31,254 nucleotides of DNA from a virus. Where the stretch lies: IMG/VR virus record IMGVR_UViG_3300013122_000012, positions 1 through 31,254 of that record. One strand, 5' to 3'. Below, piece after piece: positions 22,607 to 29,616 of this stretch; the stretch's first letter is position 1, and the number at the start of each line of letters is the position of its first letter. The notes under the pieces are model-generated. The model was given only the letters and a program-made list of their open reading frames with translations. It was not told the origin of the DNA and ran no database searches. Both the position numbers and the translations under genes were made by a program.

Positions 22607-25075
22607 TTAATATCCAGCCAATCCCTTAAATCTTTTTCTCTTGGGCTTTCTGTCAAGTTTCTCTTTATAAGGTTGCTCCATCCTCACCTGGCCGGCAATG
22701 GCGCGGGCCATAACCAGGTCATCGCATTTGCCTTTTTCCGCTTCCGGTTGTCCACGTTTAGGATTGTTTATAAAAGTCCAGCATTGCTGTATGAGTTCCC
22801 TATCCAATAAGTCGGTTGAGTTATTGGTGATTTCCTCGGCAAGTTGAGATAACATCTGGGGGCGTGTTACGGAGTTGGTATTATGACTTAATATCCCATT
22901 AGTAATAATAGTATGCCCTGATGTCTCTATGCCTATAACATCAATTTCTCCTATTTCTTCTACTCTTATTACCTTTAATTTATCTAAACGAGAAGTTGTT
23001 TTGGCAGACAAATAATTTTTTTCTTTTAATTTTCTAATCAATCTTTTTGGTTGTAATTGACCAATAGCAACAAATACGCTGGATGCTTTATTAAGACCAG
23101 AATAAACCATCGTTTTATGCGGTCTTGTTGGATTTTTTCTTTGAATAAACTTAAATGTTACATTAAATCCACATTTCTTCCATAACTCTATTATCTCTTC
23201 AGAAAGTTCTCCTTCAGTTTGAGCAATATGCATTCTTAATCCAGAATATCTATTTAAACTTTTAGAAAATGTTGAAGTAATATATCCCTCTCCACAAAGC
23301 AAACCCGATAAACGACCCGCGTCAAATGTTTTCAGAGATTCCCATACTGGAATAGTTTTCAATCTTATTCCTTTGTAAATTTCATCTGCTTGCTTCCAAA
23401 ATTCTCCATTATCTGAACTCCAAGCTAAAAATGGATGATTGTTGCTTACTTCTATCTTTCTCCCATCCTCCAAAACAATCCTGAATCCATTGGCTTTAAA
23501 TTTTTCAACCTTTAAAACATTCTGATAATTAAAAGTGCGATGCCTATATCCCCACCTGCCATTATTTGATTTTTCTGGTAAATTTTCTTCAAATGCAATA
23601 AGTTCATCATCTGTGGTTACTTCACCAGCTTTTTTCCAAATAAAATCAGATGTTAAGACTAAGGTATCCAAAGCTACACAATTCCATCCAAGTTCCAGGG
23701 TCGGTTCTGTGTATCCTTTTGAAGTCTTGACTTTTCGATAAACCCGGCCATAGTTCTTATAAAGTCCCTGGTTTACAGAATATCCATAGCCCTTGCTTTC
23801 ACAGGCGATTAAAGCGTCATTATAGAAATGCCCCATTTTAATCAAATCTTCTTCAAATCTATCGGGAGCGACATTGTGATTATAAATACAGGCAGTCTTA
23901 TTCGTGCGCTTGTTTAAGACTACCCCCGAAGATTTATCTCCGTGTTCCAGTCCTTCAGCTGTATCACCCGCCACTACATATTGGTTATCTTTGACAGGAT
24001 GCTCGTAAATCCTGAAAAGCCCTGTTGGGTCTTCCCTGAAGACATACCGGGAATCCTCTTTAACGATGTTTCCTATGGCTAAGGGTTTTTTAATCTCCTG
24101 TCTTTTAAGTCCGTCTTTATTGAAATATAAATCTCCTGTTGATATAAAAGCAGTTTCCGGTGAATCCGGATATTCCTGGTTAAACTGTAAGACTGACCTG
24201 TTACAGTTATTGACTATGCACCACCTGCGCCAGTTGAGTTGTTCCTGGGTCAAGCCATACTTTTCTTTTATCTTTTTCTCATCAATTAAAAAGATTTCTC
24301 TTTCGGCGGGGGTTACGAATTCAATACCCTCAACCGGATATAGTTGACCGCCCTCAAGTGGCATTTGGTATTCCCTGACTTCCCACCAGGCAATAAACAG
24401 GGTTTCCCAATCCGAAAGCCCGGTCTGGCACTTCTGCCATTCATCGTAAAACTGGTTTCCTATGCCATTTGCGGTAGTCTCCCCGATTATCATTGTCCTT
24501 GGTAGATTAGGCACGGACTGATTTAAACCCAACATCAAGGCCCTCAAGTCCTTAAAAAATGCCACTTCTGACAGATGAACTGCCCTAAAGGTGAATTTAC
24601 GGCCGGCATTTAAGTTCTCGGAGGTATCTATAAGTATCTGGCTATGGATTCCCTCGAATTCTAACTTCTTTTCGTTTGAATGCTTAGGCATCGGTTTTAA
24701 GTGGTTATCAAGCATCTCTTGGTAGAGTTTCTGCATACCGAAGATATAATTTGCCCCGTCAATATCATCAGCAACCACGAGTGAGTTAGTGGCCTGTCTT
24801 TGGGAAGTGAAAGCGTAAATCAGGGCTTCAATCAGGGTAGAAATACCAGTCTGTCGCGCTTTCAATATCCAGAGTCTTATAGGTTTGTTCTTGGCTATAA
24901 TCTCCTTGATTTTATTCAGGACTTTTCTCTGGATGGTATTGGGTTTAAATTTTACGAGGTCGCCAGATTTGGTTTTTATAGTAAGAAACTCACCCTCAAC
25001 CAAAACAAAAGGATTGTCTTCGATTACTACTTTCTCGGCTTCCAAGATTTCCCTATCGGTTAGAGTGGCTTCCAT
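22607..25075 (-). CDS. Terminase large subunit interrupted by an intein
   Basis: 822 residues. LKARQTGIST near residues 71-80 is the Walker A of the ATPase, and RAVHLSEVAFF near 164 is the Walker B region. The nuclease carboxylates are VVAGDTAEGLEHGD (Asp 371), ALIACESKGYG (Glu 425) and KCDDLVMARAI (785-786). Residues 466-732 are an intein between ELGWN and TNSVTRP. Removing it leaves about 555 residues, normal for the family, and joins the exteins as ELGWN-TNSVTRP, which reads like uninterrupted terminases. No ribosome site precedes the ATG, so translation may depend on the upstream overlapping ORF. Confidence 0.9.
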   Translation of the reverse strand: MEATLTDREILEAEKVVIEDNPFVLVEGEFLTIKTKSGDLVKFKPNTIQRKVLNKIKEIIAKNKPIRLWILKARQTGISTLIEALIYAFTSQRQATNSLVVADDIDGANYIFGMQKLYQEMLDNHLKPMPKHSNEKKLEFEGIHSQILIDTSENLNAGRKFTFRAVHLSEVAFFKDLRALMLGLNQSVPNLPRTMIIGETTANGIGNQFYDEWQKCQTGLSDWETLFIAWWEVREYQMPLEGGQLYPVEGIEFVTPAEREIFLIDEKKIKEKYGLTQEQLNWRRWCIVNNCNRSVLQFNQEYPDSPETAFISTGDLYFNKDGLKRQEIKKPLAIGNIVKEDSRYVFREDPTGLFRIYEHPVKDNQYVVAGDTAEGLEHGDKSSGVVLNKRTNKTACIYNHNVAPDRFEEDLIKMGHFYNDALIACESKGYGYSVNQGLYKNYGRVYRKVKTSKGYTEPTLELGWNCVALDTLVLTSDFIWKKAGEVTTDDELIAFEENLPEKSNNGRWGYRHRTFNYQNVLKVEKFKANGFRIVLEDGRKIEVSNNHPFLAWSSDNGEFWKQADEIYKGIRLKTIPVWESLKTFDAGRLSGLLCGEGYITSTFSKSLNRYSGLRMHIAQTEGELSEEIIELWKKCGFNVTFKFIQRKNPTRPHKTMVYSGLNKASSVFVAIGQLQPKRLIRKLKEKNYLSAKTTSRLDKLKVIRVEEIGEIDVIGIETSGHTIITNGILSHNTNSVTRPQMLSQLAEEITNNSTDLLDRELIQQCWTFINNPKRGQPEAEKGKCDDLVMARAIAGQVRMEQPYKEKLDRKPKRKRFKGLAGY
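22880..23680 (-). mobile_element. Intein with a LAGLIDADG-type endonuclease
   Basis: 267 residues inside the terminase. It begins Cys (CVALDTLVLTSDFIWKKAGE, block A), has block B GRKIEVSNNHPFLAW, and ends with block F/G IDVIGIETSGHTIITNGIL then SHN before Thr. All residues needed for splicing are present: Cys1, the block-B His, the penultimate His, Asn and +1 Thr. RLSGLLCGEGYIT near the middle is one LAGLIDADG-like motif. A second is not clear, so the endonuclease may work as a dimer or be decayed. The DNA is more AT-rich than the flanking terminase. The insertion splits the nuclease domain between Glu 425 and Asp 785. Confidence 0.85.
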
Positions 25076-25175
25076 TTAATCTAAAAAGTTGGGAAAATTC
25101 AGATGAGGGGAATAGGAATTCTCTTGATTTTCTCTGTGCCCCCTCCGGCCCCCCCCTTGCGTTCCTCGGCTTCAT
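25053..25175 (-). CDS. Possible small ORF overlapping the terminase start
   Basis: A 40-residue basic ORF (MKPRNARGGPEGAQRKSRE...) whose ATG overlaps the preceding ORF stop as TGATG and whose end overlaps the terminase start by 23 bp. It could serve to couple translation into the terminase, which lacks its own ribosome site. It contains an eight-G run that could hide an indel. Confidence 0.3.
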   Translation of the reverse strand: MKPRNARGGPEGAQRKSREFLFPSSEFSQLFRLNGSHSNR

Positions 25176-25285
25176 CAGTATGCTCTGCCAGTCCATTCTG
25201 TGATGCCCTTTATTTGCCCCTGGTTGCCCCTACAATCAACGAACGCCTGATTAACATAGATCTCCTCTTTGCTAAAATAGCCCAT
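25175..25285 (-). CDS. Possible small ORF upstream of terminase
   Basis: A 36-residue ORF (MGYFSKEEIYVNQAFVDCR...) with a poor ribosome site. The stop-start chain into the next ORF supports it weakly. I see nothing coding in 25286-25417, which is AT-rich. Confidence 0.3.
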   Translation of the reverse strand: MGYFSKEEIYVNQAFVDCRGNQGQIKGITEWTGRAY

Positions 25286-25417
25286 TCTAAAGCCAATGTG
25301 CGCATAATAGGTATTATGTTAACTTCAAAACTATACTTAAGTTATTATATTTCAATAGGTAATGAATATACATACCATTTAAGCTGATGATTGTTCAATA
25401 AACATTATGAGTATATA

Positions 25418-25819
25418 CTAATTTGTGTTAAGAAATTCCTTGAGTCTATTAATCCGAGCTTGGCGTTCCTGTTGGTCTTTGATGGTCATATCAGATTGGA
25501 GTTTGTCAGTAAACATAGCAAGGTACTTGCCGAGAAGGTTGTCAACCTCTTTCATTGTGGCGATGTCATTCTTCTTTCGAGCAAGTTCTCTATCCTCAAA
25601 TAAATTATTCAAAACTAATAACACCGTAACATCAGCTTCTTTAATCTCTTGGGCTATTCTACTTTTTTCTACTTCCAATGCCTTAATCTGCTTTCTGTCT
25701 TTATGCTTAATCATTGATTCAGAAAATCCAGCGGCTCTTAAAACATCACTATCATTTTTACCTGCCAAGATTCCTTGTCTAATTTTACTCTTTATAACTG
25801 GATTGGTTATCTTGGGCAT
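25418..25819 (-). CDS. Terminase small subunit (probable)
   Basis: This 133-residue protein begins MPKITNPVIKSKIRQG. An HTH-like region (LAGKNDSDVLRAAGFSESMI) lies at about residues 18-38, followed by a long charged helix for oligomerisation and a short basic tail. HTH plus coiled coil, and its place just upstream of the large subunit, match small terminase subunits that recognise phage DNA. No clear ribosome site is present. Confidence 0.65.
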   Translation of the reverse strand: MPKITNPVIKSKIRQGILAGKNDSDVLRAAGFSESMIKHKDRKQIKALEVEKSRIAQEIKEADVTVLLVLNNLFEDRELARKKNDIATMKEVDNLLGKYLAMFTDKLQSDMTIKDQQERQARINRLKEFLNTN

Positions 25820-25861
25820 TCTTTATGATTTTCTTTTTTGTACTTTATTCCGAAATCATCC

Positions 25862-25975
25862 TCAAAGCGGAGCCACCAAAGTTATCAGAGCTGATATGTA
25901 TATAATATTTTTATATAGTTTGCCTCTGCCTTTGCGTGGCTCATAAGTTATCTTCATAAATATTTGTTCTCTCAT
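25862..25975 (-). CDS. Possible small ORF, perhaps frameshifted
   Basis: A 37-residue ORF (MREQIFMKITYEPRKGRG...) without a ribosome site. A second frame just after it (LWWLRFEDDFGIKYKKEN...) is protein-like but has no start. A +1 shift near 25880 would join them into about 55 residues. Either a frameshift or chance. Confidence 0.25.
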   Translation of the reverse strand: MREQIFMKITYEPRKGRGKLYKNIIYISALITLVAPL

Positions 25976-25979
25976 ATTG

Positions 25980-26312
25980 TTATGACATTTTTTCTTCTTT
26001 TTCGTGAAGCTCTAAATGGCAATTTGCACATAAAACAATGCATTTATCTATTTCTTCCAACATTTTATTTTTGCTATGTGAATAAAGACTCCTCACACTA
26101 CCATTTTTAGTAGAAAGGTCTAAATGATGAAAACATAATGCTCTTGCATTTTTTCTATAACCGCATATATTACAACCCTTTGTTAATTTAATTTTATCTG
26201 CGATTTTTCTATTTCTTTCTCGTGCCAGATAAACCCATTGATTGTATTTTTCTAAATTATTTTTCCTATATTCGTGAAGATATTTTTTCCGTTTCTCCAA
26301 ATCTAAACCCAT
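25980..26312 (-). CDS. HNH endonuclease
   Basis: This 110-residue protein starts at 26312 behind AAGGAGAG. CNICGYRKNARALCFHHLDL near residue 47 and KCIVLCANCHLELHEK near 90 make the two CxxC zinc pairs and the HH...N/H residues of an HNH nuclease. The N-terminal 45 residues are a basic helix. HNH genes next to terminases either assist packaging cleavage or are free-standing homing nucleases. The AT-rich surroundings favour the latter. Confidence 0.8.
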   Translation of the reverse strand: MGLDLEKRKKYLHEYRKNNLEKYNQWVYLARERNRKIADKIKLTKGCNICGYRKNARALCFHHLDLSTKNGSVRSLYSHSKNKMLEEIDKCIVLCANCHLELHEKEEKMS

Positions 26313-26315
26313 TTA

Positions 26316-26576
26316 TCAAAATCTCTCCTTCCTATCTGTTAGGACATTTTCTTGGTCTTTTTGCCTTATTTTCCAGCCGAATTTAATCCTGAATGCCCTT
26401 TTTGTGACTAAATTATCTATATCCTGGCTATCCCACAGAATCTCTTTCCTGCGCCTATGACGGTCAGAATAGCCCTCAACGGCTTGTAAATGGGTCAGAT
26501 AGCGCTCCAAGGGCTTGCAGATGGTCTTACAAGTGGGTTTTATAAGGCAAGATAAACAAAAAGAGGCTTTAGACAT
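26316..26576 (-). CDS. Small Cys-rich N-terminal protein, possible late regulator
   Basis: This 86-residue protein is preceded by AAGGAGT. CLSCLIKPTCKTICKPLERY at the start has four or five spaced cysteines, then a basic helix (GYSDRHRRRKEILW). Small proteins with this Cys cluster occur just upstream of phage terminases and may act as sigma-like or packaging regulators (inference). It lies 4 bp before the HNH gene. Confidence 0.5.
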   Translation of the reverse strand: MSKASFCLSCLIKPTCKTICKPLERYLTHLQAVEGYSDRHRRRKEILWDSQDIDNLVTKRAFRIKFGWKIRQKDQENVLTDRKERF

Positions 26577-26647
26577 AGAGACTCCTTCCTTGTCTAAAAC
26601 CTCTTTAACCGGCTTATTAAGCTGTTAGGCGGGTTTTAAGGGTAAAA

Positions 26648-26734
26648 CTATTTAGGTTTTTTATTGTTTTTTGCTTTGGGTTCTTTTACTTTTGCTTGCA
26701 AATCTGTCAGTTCAGTTTCTTTGGATTTAGGCAT
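26648..26734 (-). CDS. Tiny Lys-rich protein
   Basis: A 28-residue ORF (MPKSKETELTDLQAKVKEPK...) behind a good GAAGGAGAT site, directly after the preceding stop. The good ribosome site supports expression. The function is unknown. Confidence 0.45.
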   Translation of the reverse strand: MPKSKETELTDLQAKVKEPKAKNNKKPK

Positions 26735-26893
26735 TCATATCTCCTTCGTCAAATCTATCTCCTCAATCCGCACATTCTTGGCTTTAAAAGGCAAACCATC
26801 CTTATGCTCAATCTCATATTCAAGCTTGCTTCCGTTAGCCAGTCTGGAGATCAATTTCAAGTTCTTCCAGCAGATTTTTTCGTTATCTTCCAT
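26735..26893 (-). CDS. Small hypothetical protein
   Basis: A 52-residue ORF (MEDNEKICWKNLKLISRLAN...) overlapping the end of the membrane-protein gene by 11 bp. Mixed alpha/beta with an acidic C-terminus that encodes the ribosome site for the next gene. The function is unknown. Confidence 0.5.
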   Translation of the reverse strand: MEDNEKICWKNLKLISRLANGSKLEYEIEHKDGLPFKAKNVRIEEIDLTKEI

Positions 26894-27254
26894 TATTCGC
26901 CGATAGTTGTAAAATAATTAAATTCCTCTTCAGACTAACTTCTCCCTTTGCCACAGCAAGGTCTTTTCCAGTTGCTTTATCCCTGACAACCATAACCACC
27001 GGAATAGGAATATCACCAGTTTTAGTCTGGTATAACAAAAGACACGTATAAATCAATAATCCGGTAATGATAAGTTTCCAGAAATATCTATCATGAAACT
27101 CTTTTATGTTTCTTTTGATCTCGTTCCACTCCACAACATCTTGTAATGACGGTTTTTCGTGAAATATATCCCAAAGAACTATCGCGGGAGAAAACACCAA
27201 AAATAATAAAACTTTAATAAATGTTAAGCTTTTATTTTTACGTTCTGATTTCAT
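26883..27254 (-). CDS. Membrane protein, unknown
   Basis: The start is ATG 27254, behind GGAGG; the open frame upstream is not supported. 123 residues with two hydrophobic segments (FIKVLLFLVFSPAIVLWDIF at 12-31, LIITGLLIYTCLLLY near 61-75). Between them is a charged helix with NEIKRNIKEFHDRYFW. The C-terminus is a soluble beta part (VVMVVRDKATGKDLAVAKGE). No family is recognised. Confidence 0.55.
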   Translation of the reverse strand: MKSERKNKSLTFIKVLLFLVFSPAIVLWDIFHEKPSLQDVVEWNEIKRNIKEFHDRYFWKLIITGLLIYTCLLLYQTKTGDIPIPVVMVVRDKATGKDLAVAKGEVSLKRNLIILQLSANNGR

Positions 27255-27289
27255 TTTTATTTTCCTCCCATTCCAATCCGCGCATCTTT

Positions 27290-27457
27290 TTAATTTTCTT
27301 TCTGAACCAATCCCCCATCTTCCCAAGCCATAATGTGAGTATATCCCAGATAGTCCAGCTTGTAATAAAGGTCATGGACCAAGAACCTGAAATCATAGCC
27401 AAACCGGCGCTCAATATTTTTCTGCTTGTCTTTTATCCTTTGTTCGACCCAGGACAC
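27290..27457 (-). CDS. Small protein with GTG start
   Basis: A 55-residue ORF from GTG 27457, with AGGAG five bases before it, nested out of frame in the end of the upstream Cys-rich gene. It contains an aromatic-rich helix (DFRFLVHDLYYKLDYLGYTH). The function is unknown. Confidence 0.5.
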   Translation of the reverse strand: MSWVEQRIKDKQKNIERRFGYDFRFLVHDLYYKLDYLGYTHIMAWEDGGLVQKEN

Positions 27458-27554
27458 ATCTGCTCCTTTTTAGCTGTTTTTTGTAAATCGGACAACTTAT
27501 ACAGTCATTCACGCAGTCCCCGCAGACTTCCGAGATCTCCTTGGATTTCTTCAT
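27411..27554 (-). CDS. Small Cys-rich protein
   Basis: A 47-residue ORF whose ATG overlaps the upstream stop as ATGA, behind GGGGGAG. It has CGDCVNDCISCP near residue 11 and one more Cys later. Four clustered Cys suggest a zinc or iron-sulfur knuckle. The function is unknown. Confidence 0.5.
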   Translation of the reverse strand: MKKSKEISEVCGDCVNDCISCPIYKKQLKRSRCVLGRTKDKRQAEKY

Positions 27555-27673
27555 TCTCCCCCTTCCGGTGGCCTGGCATACCCTTCCTCATCCGCCACAT
27601 TGCCTAATATGAATAACCAGATAACTACAAGAATTAATAAATTATCCAGAAAATCAAAGTTGAGTTTCTTCAT
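27551..27673 (-). CDS. Small single-span membrane protein
   Basis: A 40-residue ORF with one membrane helix (LDNLLILVVIWLFILGNV) and a polar C-terminus. It follows the truncated Avd gene by 21 bp. The ribosome site is poor. The function is unknown. Confidence 0.45.
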   Translation of the reverse strand: MKKLNFDFLDNLLILVVIWLFILGNVADEEGYARPPEGGE

Positions 27674-27694
27674 TCCTTAGGATCCCCAATTCTC

Positions 27695-27865
27695 TTAAAG
27701 GTTGGCTTCCTTGACTAGGTCAAGGATTTTATACGAGAGCTTACGGATATCGGTGCCGATGGCATATTTATGATACCGGGGAAAGCCCATGACTATGATC
27801 TCAAGATATGAAACCAAGCTGGTTGCTTCCCTGAATACCGATAAGCTCTCGTATGCCGAACTCAT
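27695..27865 (-). CDS. avd: Half-length DGR accessory protein Avd (four-helix-bundle/S23 family)
   Basis: This 56-residue ORF is absent from simple long-ORF listings but is well supported. ATG 27865 follows GAGG, which overlaps the stop region of the variable protein upstream. YESLSVFREATSLVSYLEII then GFPRYHKYAIGTDIRKLSYK and LDLVKEAN match helices 1 and 2, with the FPR..KY.IG..IR turn, of Avd-like proteins. Those proteins bind the reverse transcriptase and template RNA in DGRs. Usual Avd is about 110-130 residues with four helices; here a stop comes right after helix 2. A 13-bp inverted repeat (27731-27743 and 27842-27854) spans the gene. It is probably a remnant or minimal form. Confidence 0.65.
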   Translation of the reverse strand: MSSAYESLSVFREATSLVSYLEIIVMGFPRYHKYAIGTDIRKLSYKILDLVKEANL

Positions 27866-27869
27866 TTTG

Positions 27870-28319
27870 CTACCTCACGGGCAAATAGTCTAATTGACAC
27901 TGGCTGGAGCGGACAGGCCACACATAATTGTAGCTGGCCTTATGGTAGAGGTACACTGGGCCGTAGTAGAAGTCCACGCACCAGAGGGAGCTCTTACCGC
28001 AAGGAGTTCTTGTCCAATACCAGTCGTTATAAGGAACTTTTTTAAACGGCTCAATGATAGCCGGGCATTCCTTTGAGTGGTCTATAAGGGTTATAAGCTC
28101 GAAGTCGTCTGCCAGCCTGTCGCCTATTTCTGCGGCGTAAGCAGCGCCTTCTTCGGCATTCAGGTGTTTAATCATCTCCAGGGGTGCCCTATCTACTCCG
28201 CATAACTTATCCCAGAACCAACCATCAGGCTTGACTTCTATACGATTGGGATGCCGCAGAAGTTGCATAAACTTGGTGAGTTGCTCTGCTTCATTTACTG
28301 CCTTCGCTTTCTTTACCAT
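27870..28319 (-). CDS. DGR-type variable protein B (DUF1566/C-type-lectin-like)
   Basis: 149 residues. The N-terminal 75 are helical. From FELITLIDHSKECPAI near residue 75 the sequence follows the DUF1566 (Lcl C-terminal, C-type-lectin-like) pattern through DWYWTRTP to YVWPVRSSQ. The last part of the gene (27898-27985) is an 88-bp block shared with the gene just upstream, differing at only 15 positions. DUF1566-type lectin folds display DGR variable residues in known systems. The predicted role is ligand or receptor binding on the virion or host surface. The Avd gene follows immediately. Confidence 0.65.
   Translation of the reverse strand: MVKKAKAVNEAEQLTKFMQLLRHPNRIEVKPDGWFWDKLCGVDRAPLEMIKHLNAEEGAAYAAEIGDRLADDFELITLIDHSKECPAIIEPFKKVPYNDWYWTRTPCGKSSLWCVDFYYGPVYLYHKASYNYVWPVRSSQCQLDYLPVR
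27898..27985 (-). repeat. DGR-like variable region, copy B
   Basis: An 88-bp block pairing with 28359-28446. It runs from TCTGGTGCGTGG to CCAGTG on the minus strand; identity stops abruptly on both sides. Codons in this copy at the nine variable sites are GAC, TAC, CCA, TAC, CTC, CAT, GCC, AGC, TAC. Confidence 0.75.
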
Positions 28320-28357
28320 GCTTTCCTCCTCCTGTAGGGGTTAATTGTTAAAGTGTT

Positions 28358-28879
28358 TCACTGGCTGGAGCGGACAGGCCACACATAATTGCTGGCGACC
28401 TTTCGGTAGTCGAGCACTCCGCCGTAGTTGAAGCCCACGCACCAGAACCAATCCGGATGCCCCTGAACTTCTTCACCTGTTCCATACCATTCAGGTTTGA
28501 TATCCGGGAATATCTCCGTATTTACGGCCGGGTTATAACGTGAGAAATCCCTCATGGATTCCAATTCGGCACGGTTAGGCTGACGCCAATCGGTCTTGCC
28601 GGCAAAGTTAAGATTTTTACATGCGGCCTCTCTCTCGGCGAAATTCATAGACTTTTTAAACTGATCCGGTAAGTCTGTATGCGGTCGGCGGATCCAGGTG
28701 AGCTTTTTACCATTGCAATTATTATCTGTTACCGTGCCGTCTCCGTTATCTGTGAAGCGATCGTTGATGATGCGGGGAAAAGCTGTCGCGGGCTGACCTT
28801 CCAATATGCTCAATATCTTCCCTAACTGCTCCACAGCCACCTCCAGTAATCCTGCTACAGTTACATTCTTCTTGCTCAT
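28358..28879 (-). CDS. DGR-type variable protein A (DUF1566 domain)
   Basis: 173 residues, ATG 28879 behind GGAGGA. The N-terminal 35 are helical. RFTDNGDGTVTDNNCNGKKL near residue 41, then AACKNLNFAGKTDWRQPNRA near 85, are clear DUF1566 signatures (GDGTVTD and the dWRxPn motif). The C-terminal WFWCVGFNYGG then YVWPVRSSQ closes the lectin-like fold. The final 88 bp are the variable block shared with the next gene. It probably folds as a C-type-lectin-like binder with the variable residues on one face. Confidence 0.75.
   Translation of the reverse strand: MSKKNVTVAGLLEVAVEQLGKILSILEGQPATAFPRIINDRFTDNGDGTVTDNNCNGKKLTWIRRPHTDLPDQFKKSMNFAEREAACKNLNFAGKTDWRQPNRAELESMRDFSRYNPAVNTEIFPDIKPEWYGTGEEVQGHPDWFWCVGFNYGGVLDYRKVASNYVWPVRSSQ
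28359..28446 (-). repeat. DGR-like variable region, copy A
   Basis: An 88-bp block pairing with 27898-27985. Codons at the nine variable sites are GGC, AAC, GGA, CTC, GAC, CGA, GTC, GCC, AGC. The last about 30 bp, ending GCTCCAGCCAGTG, are identical in both copies and GC-rich, as expected for an initiation-of-mutagenic-homing type end. Confidence 0.75.
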
Positions 28880-28880
28880 T

Positions 28881-28946
28881 TTATCCTCCTTTTCCTCCGC
28901 TCTTGGACTTGGACAAGTTACTATGATACCTGCGAGTTTCGGGCAT
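28881..28946 (-). CDS. Possible 21-residue peptide
   Basis: A short basic/Gly-rich ORF (MPETRRYHSNLSKSKSGGK...) whose last codons are the ribosome site of variable protein A, so it may couple translation. The rest of the gap 28947-29100 shows no supported gene. Confidence 0.3.
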   Translation of the reverse strand: MPETRRYHSNLSKSKSGGKGG

Positions 28947-29100
28947 CTTCGGTTTCCCTACTATTAGCCCCGCATAGCAAAACTGGTTTTAATCATCTCA
29001 TTTGTCGTTCTGCCAAAGCATAACGGACTGTGTGCATGGATTATTACCACCAAGCCAAAGAACAGAGGTTAGTTATCCTGCTCTATATATAAAAGTTGTT

Positions 29101-29388
29101 CTACGTTTTAACATTTCGTATCTTTTTATTTCTTCTCGGTGCATTTCCATAATTGGTATATTTTATTTTAATATTTGTCTTGGCTTCTTCTACTTTATTA
29201 CCAGGTAATTGTGATGCCGCTTTTTCGATTGCCTCTGTAATATTGCAAGTAGTAGCTAAAATTTGTTTATTGTTAGGAATTCTATCTTGAATACTTTGAG
29301 TAAAACCAAATAAGCTAATTCCTAAACCAATACTCCCGATAATCCAGACCACAATGAAAAATTGTGTTACTCCGCTATATATAAACAT
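29101..29388 (-). CDS. Single-span membrane protein
   Basis: The start is ATG 29388, behind GGAGGAGG; the open frame upstream overlaps the previous gene and lacks support. 95 residues: a membrane helix at about 8-30 (QFFIVVWIIGSIGLGISLFG), then a soluble helix with one Cys and a basic C-terminus. Topology (N-in or N-out) is unclear. A lysis or superinfection role is possible. No family is recognised. Confidence 0.5.
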   Translation of the reverse strand: MFIYSGVTQFFIVVWIIGSIGLGISLFGFTQSIQDRIPNNKQILATTCNITEAIEKAASQLPGNKVEEAKTNIKIKYTNYGNAPRRNKKIRNVKT

Positions 29389-29417
29389 CTCCTCCTCCTT
29401 TTGTGGTGGGTTAGTTA

Positions 29418-29579
29418 TTAGTCTTTTAATTCTATTGCTAATATAATTTCTGCTATGGCTAATCCAACAACAACCCCCAAAGCAAACATAGACCACCAAT
29501 GATGCCCAAAGTAAATATAACATACAAGATTTATAAACATACAAAGCACATATATAAGTGATGAACGAATAAATAACAT
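29418..29579 (-). CDS. Small two-span membrane protein
   Basis: This 53-residue protein reads from ATG 29579, with GGGAAGGG just before it; a TTG at 29600 is an alternative. Two membrane segments (LIYVLCMFINLVCYIYF and WSMFALGVVVGLAIAEIILA) are joined by GHHW. The size and topology fit a class II holin or a small envelope protein. The evidence is structural only. Confidence 0.5.
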   Translation of the reverse strand: MLFIRSSLIYVLCMFINLVCYIYFGHHWWSMFALGVVVGLAIAEIILAIELKD

Positions 29580-29616
29580 TTTCCCTTCCCCCCCCCGCAA
29601 AATAGGTATGGTTAGG

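Noticed and set aside
27221-27607. Plus-strand 128-codon ORF
   Set aside because: It lies opposite four overlapping small minus-strand genes that have ribosome sites and stop-start coupling.
27600-29100. Search for a template repeat beside the variable genes
   Set aside because: No third copy of the block ends was found here or elsewhere in the window, on either strand, by eye.
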